Source: Pseudoselenomonas ruminantium
GTDB taxonomy: Bacteria; Bacillota; Negativicutes; Selenomonadales; Selenomonadaceae
Assembly: GCA_902781305.1 (NCBI GenBank)
Contig: CACZIV010000005.1
Coordinates: forward strand, 30,100 to 94,099
DNA: 64,000 bases
Direction: 5' to 3'
The notes beneath the pieces were generated by a model. The model did not search any database. It worked only from the letters and a program-made list of their open reading frames with translations, and was not told the origin of the DNA. Below, piece by piece: positions 60,028 to 64,000 of the stretch. The first letter of the stretch is position 1. The number at the start of each line of letters is the position of its first letter. Made by a program: the position numbers and the translations under genes.

Positions 60028-60492
60028 ATGGAAATCATCATCAGCAATGAACCTGAGGAGCTGGAAGTTCCGCAGGAATATATCGAGAATATCCGCACTG
60101 CCATCGAAACGGTGGGGCGGCTTTATGGCGTAGAGGACAGCGAAGTCAGCGTGACGCTTACCGATAACGAGCATATTCATGTGATTAACCGCGAGTACCG
60201 CGGCGTTGACCGGCCCACCGATGTTATCTCCTTTGCCTTCAATGAAAGTGAGGAGCCGGAAGTTGTGGGCGGCAGTACCGTCAATATGCTCGGGGATTTG
60301 ATTATCTCCTTGGAGCGAGCGGAAGAACAGGCGGCTGACTATGGTCACAGCGTACGCCGGGAAGTGGCGTTCCTGACGGTGCATGGCATGCTGCACCTCT
60401 TGGGTTATGACCATATGGAAGACGAAGAACGGGAAGAAATGGAAGCGGAACAGCGCTTCGTTATGGATAAATTAGGGATTAGCAGAGATTGA
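60028..60492 (+). CDS. ybeY: Endoribonuclease YbeY
   Basis: 154-residue single-strand RNA nuclease for 16S rRNA 3' maturation and ribosome quality control. The zinc site is HGMLHLLGYDH; the RPTDVISFAF and LGDLIISLERAEEQAADYGHS motifs are conserved. ATG 60028 begins one base after the phoH stop. Confidence 0.97.
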   Translation: MEIIISNEPEELEVPQEYIENIRTAIETVGRLYGVEDSEVSVTLTDNEHIHVINREYRGVDRPTDVISFAFNESEEPEVVGGSTVNMLGDLIISLERAEEQAADYGHSVRREVAFLTVHGMLHLLGYDHMEDEEREEMEAEQRFVMDKLGISRD

Positions 60493-60506
60493 GGAAAGAG
60501 GCATAT

Positions 60507-61406
60507 ATGGAGCAGAAGATGAAATCCGGCTTTATCGCCGTTATTGGCAGACCGAATGTGGGCAAGTCCACGCTGATTAACACCCTGATTGGGCAGAAAA
60601 TCGCCATCATGAGCGATAAACCGCAGACGACCAGAAACCGTATCTTGTGTATTCTGACCCAGCCGGATGCCCAGATTGTCTTTTTGGATACGCCGGGCAT
60701 TCATAAGCCCAAGCATAAACTCGGTGAGTATATGGTCAAGGCTGCCGAAGGCACCCTGCGGGAAGTGGACGCCATCTTCTTTGTGGTGGATGCTACGGAA
60801 AAGATGGGGCCGGGGGAACATTATATTTTAGAGCGCCTGCAGGCAACGAAACGGCCGGTAATTCTCGTCGTCAATAAGCTGGATTTGATTGAGCGGGAGC
60901 AGGCTCTGCCCATCATTTCGAACTATACCTCCAAGTATGAGTTCGCTGGTGTGGTGCCCATTTCGGCCAAAGAGGAAATGAATCTGGACAGCCTGCTGAC
61001 CGAAGCGAAAAAATACCTGCCGGAAGGGCCTCAGTATTATCCGGAGGATATGGTCACGGACCAGCCGGAACGCCTGATTGTGGCCGAGCTTATCCGTGAA
61101 AAGGCCCTGCAGCTCACGCGTGATGAAATTCCGCATGCCATTGCCGTGGATGTGGATGAAATGACCACCCGTCCCAATGATGATGTCTATATACGTGCCA
61201 CCATCTATGTGGAACGCGATTCCCAGAAGGGTATTGTCATTGGGGCCAAAGGCGCCATGCTCAAGGAAATCGGCGCTTTGGCGCGGCAGGATATTCAGAA
61301 TCTCTTAGGCTCCAAGGTATTCCTTGACCTCTGGGTAAAGGTCAAGAAGGATTGGCGTGACCGTGACGGCATCCTGCGCAATTTCGGCTTTGGTGATGAG
61401 CGATGA
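60507..61406 (+). CDS. era: GTPase Era
   Basis: 299-residue essential GTPase for 30S assembly. G1 is GRPNVGKS (residues 14-21), G2/G3 KPQTTRNRI and DTPGIHKPKHKLGEYM, G4 NKLD, and a C-terminal KH domain (IVIGAKGAMLKEIGALARQDIQNLLGSKVFLDLWVKVKKDWRD). ATG 60507 follows AAAGAGG; an upstream TTG lies within ybeY's end. Overlaps the DUF502 gene (ATGA). Confidence 0.98.
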   Translation: MEQKMKSGFIAVIGRPNVGKSTLINTLIGQKIAIMSDKPQTTRNRILCILTQPDAQIVFLDTPGIHKPKHKLGEYMVKAAEGTLREVDAIFFVVDATEKMGPGEHYILERLQATKRPVILVVNKLDLIEREQALPIISNYTSKYEFAGVVPISAKEEMNLDSLLTEAKKYLPEGPQYYPEDMVTDQPERLIVAELIREKALQLTRDEIPHAIAVDVDEMTTRPNDDVYIRATIYVERDSQKGIVIGAKGAMLKEIGALARQDIQNLLGSKVFLDLWVKVKKDWRDRDGILRNFGFGDER

Positions 61407-62014
61407 AGGAAAGCTTTTCCAAGCGCTTTTCCCGCCGCTTCATCAACGGCCTGATTATTTTAGTGCCGCTGGCCATCACCATTTTTGTGGTGCTGGAGAC
61501 GCTGCACTTTACCGAAGGGATTCTGGGCAAGCATCTGCCTTTTTATTTCCCCGGCATGGGTATTATCACCGTGTTACTGGTCATTTATCTGACGGGCTGG
61601 GCGTCCACCTATTGGGCAGCCCGCCGGTTGATTCATATTGGTGAGACACTGCTGGGCAAGATTCCGGTAATCAAGTTTATCTATAACAGCGTCAAGCATT
61701 TGTCCACGGCGGTATTTGAATCCAACAATATGTTTGACCATGTAGTGCTCGTGCCTTTTCATCAGTCACAGGCTTTGGGGTTCATCATGGCGGATGTGCC
61801 CCAGACCTTGAAGGATAAGCTCGGCGATGACTATGTCTGTGTTTTTGTGCCCTGGAGCCTTAATATGACTTCGGGGACAAATCTATTTGTCAAAAAAAGC
61901 GATGTGACTTATTTGGATATCAGCAGTGAATCGGCCCTGCAGTATATGCTGACGGCGGGGGCTGTTATGCCCAAGCGCATCAGCGATATGCCGAAAGATG
62001 AGGAGAAAAAGTAA
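61403..62014 (+). CDS. DUF502 family membrane protein
   Basis: 203 residues: two membrane helices near the N-terminus (FINGLIILVPLAITIFVVLETLHF and GIITVLLVIYLTGWASTYWA), then a soluble domain with GKIPVIKFIYNSVKHLSTAVF, VVLVPFHQSQALGFIM and VFVPWSLNMTSGTNLFVKKSDVTYLDIS. Role unknown. Translationally coupled to era and recO. Confidence 0.92.
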   Translation: MKESFSKRFSRRFINGLIILVPLAITIFVVLETLHFTEGILGKHLPFYFPGMGIITVLLVIYLTGWASTYWAARRLIHIGETLLGKIPVIKFIYNSVKHLSTAVFESNNMFDHVVLVPFHQSQALGFIMADVPQTLKDKLGDDYVCVFVPWSLNMTSGTNLFVKKSDVTYLDISSESALQYMLTAGAVMPKRISDMPKDEEKK

Positions 62015-62742
62015 TGGCCAGTTATCAGACTGCCGCGGTTGTGCTCGGTTCCAAAAACTGGGGCGAAGCGGATAAGATGATGACCCTCTTTACCTATGAC
62101 CGCGGCCTTGTAGAGGCCGCGGCTTTTGGCTGCCGCCGTCCGCGAAGTCCCTTGGCGGCTGGCATGCAGATGTTTTCAAGCATTGAGGTGCAGCTCTCCG
62201 AGGGCAAGCGGGTAGATACGGTGCGGCAGTGTACGTTGAAGAAGCATTATAAAAAACTCAGCGAGGATTTAGAGGTCATGGCCTACGGCAGTTTTGTGGC
62301 TGAATTTTTGCGGGAATTTTTGCCGCCGGGACAGCCTGAGCCGCAGATGTTTGCCCGCCTGCTGTATATTCTCGATTCCTTTGAAGTGCGCAATCCCCGC
62401 GTTACGGCGCTTATGGCGGTGATTCAGCTGCTCGAATTTACCGGCATGCAGCTGCACTTCGAGCATTGTCTGCATTGTGGGGCGCCTGTGGATGGGGAGG
62501 CTTATTTAAGCTTTAATGCTGGCGGCGTTCTCTGCGCTGATTGCCGCGAACCAGGAGCAGAGCCTTTGCCGGACAGCTTGCGCAGGTTTATCCTTGAACT
62601 GCGGGATTATGACTGGGAAAATCCCCCGGAACTCAGGATAACAGGAGCGCAGCTGATGCAGGCGGAAAATCTTTTTTTGACGTATTTGCAAAACTTGTTG
62701 GGGAAGCCCTTGAAATCGCTGGCTTTTATTCAACAGTTGTAG
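62014..62742 (+). CDS. recO: DNA repair protein RecO
   Basis: 242-residue recombination mediator that loads RecA on SSB-coated DNA with RecR. An N-terminal OB-fold (YQTAAVVLGSKNWGEADKMMTLFTYDRGLVEAAAFGCRRPRS) leads to a helical part with a Cys4-type zinc site (CLHCG and CADC). Starts on the last base of the DUF502 stop. Standard partner of era in Bacillota. Confidence 0.95.
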   Translation: MASYQTAAVVLGSKNWGEADKMMTLFTYDRGLVEAAAFGCRRPRSPLAAGMQMFSSIEVQLSEGKRVDTVRQCTLKKHYKKLSEDLEVMAYGSFVAEFLREFLPPGQPEPQMFARLLYILDSFEVRNPRVTALMAVIQLLEFTGMQLHFEHCLHCGAPVDGEAYLSFNAGGVLCADCREPGAEPLPDSLRRFILELRDYDWENPPELRITGAQLMQAENLFLTYLQNLLGKPLKSLAFIQQL

Positions 62743-62762
62743 TTTTTTAGGAGGTGTAAATT

Positions 62763-63737
62763 TTGGCTAAAATCCGTGATGTCGCGAAGGAAGCCGGAGT
62801 ATCTGTAGGAACGGTTTCCATGGTGCTGAATCATGCGGACTACGGTTCACCGGCGATTCGGGAAAAGGTGCAGGCGGCAGTGAAGAAACTGCAGTATGTG
62901 CCTAGTGAGATGGCGCGCAATTTGTCACTTAAGCGCACGATGACGGTGGGGATTATTGTGCCTACTGTGGCCCATCCGTTTTTTGCTGAACTGGTGGAGG
63001 CGTTAGAGGAATCTTTATATCATTTGGGCTACAAGACCATGCTTTGCTGTACGCGGCAAAAGGAAAATGCAGAACATGTGTTTATTGATATGCTGCAGCG
63101 GCAGAATATGGATGGCATTATTATGGGGGCGCATTCGCTGGATACGTCCATCTATGAAGGAATAAAGCAGCCCATTATTGCTTTTGACCGTTACTTAAGT
63201 CCGGATATTCCCGTGGTACACGCTGATCATGTGCTGGGGGGAAGACTGGCGGCACATGCTTTTTTGCAGCATGACTGTCATCATATTGTGGAAATTTCCG
63301 GTTCGCAGAAGGTCAAGACACCGGCAGGGGAATACCATCAGGCCTTCAATGAAGTCATGCAGGCTCATGGGGTGCGCACGGATATTGTATCTTTGCCGTG
63401 GAATGCTTTTGGGTTCAAGGAATCGCTGGAGCTGGCAGAGCAAATATTTGCCGATTACAGCGATGTGGATGGTATACTGGGGTCGGATATATCGGTGTCC
63501 AGTTGTCTGGAAGTTGCTGTGCGGCGGGGAATAAAAGTGCCGGAGCAGTTGAAATTAGTTGCTTATGATGGCACGTATATTACGCAGAACGGCATTTGCA
63601 GACTTACGGCAGTACGACAGCCGATTTTGTCGTTAGCAGAAGCTGCTGCTAAAAAGATTGTTGCTTTGATAAATGGCCAGCAGGATAATCTGCCGTTGGT
63701 ATTTCCGCCGTCATTGCTGCCGGGGGAAACCTGTTAG
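62763..63737 (+). CDS. LacI-family transcriptional regulator
   Basis: 324 residues: N-terminal helix-turn-helix with hinge (KIRDVAKEAGVSVGTVSMVLNHADYGSPAIREKVQAAVKKLQY) and a periplasmic-binding-like effector domain (VGIIVPTVAHPFFAELVEALEESLYHLGYKTMLCCT, DGIIMGAHS, VVHADHVLGGRLAA). The C-terminus is shorter than some relatives. The start is TTG 62763 after AGGAGG. It probably controls the GH32 gene that follows, through the palindrome at 63846-63880 (inference by position). Confidence 0.94.
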   Translation: MAKIRDVAKEAGVSVGTVSMVLNHADYGSPAIREKVQAAVKKLQYVPSEMARNLSLKRTMTVGIIVPTVAHPFFAELVEALEESLYHLGYKTMLCCTRQKENAEHVFIDMLQRQNMDGIIMGAHSLDTSIYEGIKQPIIAFDRYLSPDIPVVHADHVLGGRLAAHAFLQHDCHHIVEISGSQKVKTPAGEYHQAFNEVMQAHGVRTDIVSLPWNAFGFKESLELAEQIFADYSDVDGILGSDISVSSCLEVAVRRGIKVPEQLKLVAYDGTYITQNGICRLTAVRQPILSLAEAAAKKIVALINGQQDNLPLVFPPSLLPGETC

Positions 63738-63815
63738 GCAGTCCAGCTGTTGAGAAACAGCGACGATAGTAAAAATTGTCAGAATTAAATTATTTAAAAA
63801 TATATTATAAACCCA

Positions 63816-63844
63816 TTGACAATCGGCGCAAATAAGTCTAAAAT
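63816..63844 (+). promoter_or_regulatory. Promoter of the GH32 gene
   Basis: TTGACA (63816-63821), 17-base spacer, TAAAAT (63839-63844). Confidence 0.85.
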
Positions 63845-63845
63845 A

Positions 63846-63880
63846 CTTTTTGAACCGGTTCACTGAACCGGTTCAAAAAG
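63846..63880. promoter_or_regulatory. Perfect 35-bp palindromic operator for the LacI-family regulator
   Basis: Two copies of TGAACCGGTTCA (63851-63862 and 63864-63875) flank a single C, with CTTTT/AAAAG arms, so the whole 35 bases are self-complementary about 63863. It begins one base after the -10 and covers the transcription start. The central CG and 12-bp symmetry fit LacI-family operators. Confidence 0.88.
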
Positions 63881-63922
63881 AGAAAGCAAGACAAACTTGA
63901 TGAAACAAGGGAGCGCATGTTT

Positions 63923-64000
63923 ATGAAAAAGCCAATACCAATTACAAATCAGAGATACCGACTGGGTTATCATTTAATGACTCCGGGTGGATGGATGAAT
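63923..64000 (+). CDS. Glycoside hydrolase family 32 enzyme (sucrose/fructan hydrolase), N-terminus only
   Basis: Frame from ATG 63923 (or 63917) to the window end: after KKPIPITNQ comes YRLGYHLMTPGGWMN, the start of the GH32 beta-propeller, where the nucleophile Asp follows in W-M-N-D-P-N-G just outside the window. Enzymes of this family hydrolyse sucrose, sucrose-6-phosphate or fructans. The AAGGGAG ribosome site fits either ATG. Position behind a LacI operator supports a sugar catabolism operon (ScrR-like logic). Confidence 0.8.
   Translation, partial: MKKPIPITNQRYRLGYHLMTPGGWMN

Overview
The window looks like chromosome from a Gram-negative-type firmicute of the Negativicutes, most probably Selenomonas or a close relative. 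Housekeeping blocks follow Bacillota gene order (ylxM-ffh-rpsP-khpA-ylqD-rimM-trmD; phoH-ybeY-era-DUF502-recO; gatCAB), and TTG starts and strong Shine-Dalgarno sites are common. The same stretch encodes outer-membrane machinery: a TonB-dependent receptor with its own ExbB/ExbD/TonB, and a giant autotransporter with an ESPR-type signal region. Genus is inferred from gene content, not from a marker gene.

Layout. 1-2.1 kb: end of a polyamine operon (nspC tail, aguA, aguB). 2.4-6.5 kb: an AlbA_2/GHKL regulator with a tandem-repeat linker, a NIF3-type domain protein, an ArsC/Spx-like protein, a yebC broken by an internal deletion, ruvC, and a DUF441 membrane protein. 6.5-9.6 kb: a LysE-type exporter, then a FIST-domain protein paired with a soluble chemotaxis transducer. 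9.7-13.4 kb (minus strand): modABC plus an SLC13/ArsB-type carrier. 13.5-20.6 kb: priA, an AlkD-like protein, gatCAB and a HAD phosphatase. 20.7-27.4 kb: one cassette for TonB-driven uptake (permease, ATPase, binding lipoprotein, receptor, exbB, exbD, tonB) behind a promoter with a Fur-like box. 27.5-36.7 kb: rlmD, a 12-TM LuxR-type regulator (minus), and a divergent 1839-residue autotransporter. 37-42.8 kb: ruvAB, queH, a SpoIID-like protein, queA and an exported FlgT-like protein. 42.8-46.9 kb: the SRP/S16/RimM/TrmD operon. 47-49.1 kb: a transmembrane chemotaxis receptor.

49.2-50.7 kb is the main accessory site. A tRNA-Leu(CAA) gene is followed, about 1.3 kb later, by a diverged direct copy of its 3' end plus terminator. 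Between the copies lie an amidase (endolysin-like) fragment, an HNHP-motif protein and a 51-residue protein. This looks like a decayed or minimal tRNA-targeted integrated element. 50.8-53.1 kb (minus) holds trxA, tRNA-Pro(CGG), an aminotransferase and its Lrp/AsnC neighbour. 53.2-62.7 kb has yhcH, the single-chain purL, an orphan dhaM, a DUF2156 protein that seems to start at ATT, then phoH-ybeY-era-DUF502-recO. The window ends with a LacI-family regulator, a 35-bp perfect palindromic operator on a consensus promoter, and the first codons of a GH32 (sucrose/fructan) hydrolase.

Themes: envelope-coupled nutrient uptake, surface display, translation and tRNA modification, and Holliday-junction processing split between two sites (ruvC and ruvAB). 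No CRISPR array, rRNA gene or complete transposase was seen.
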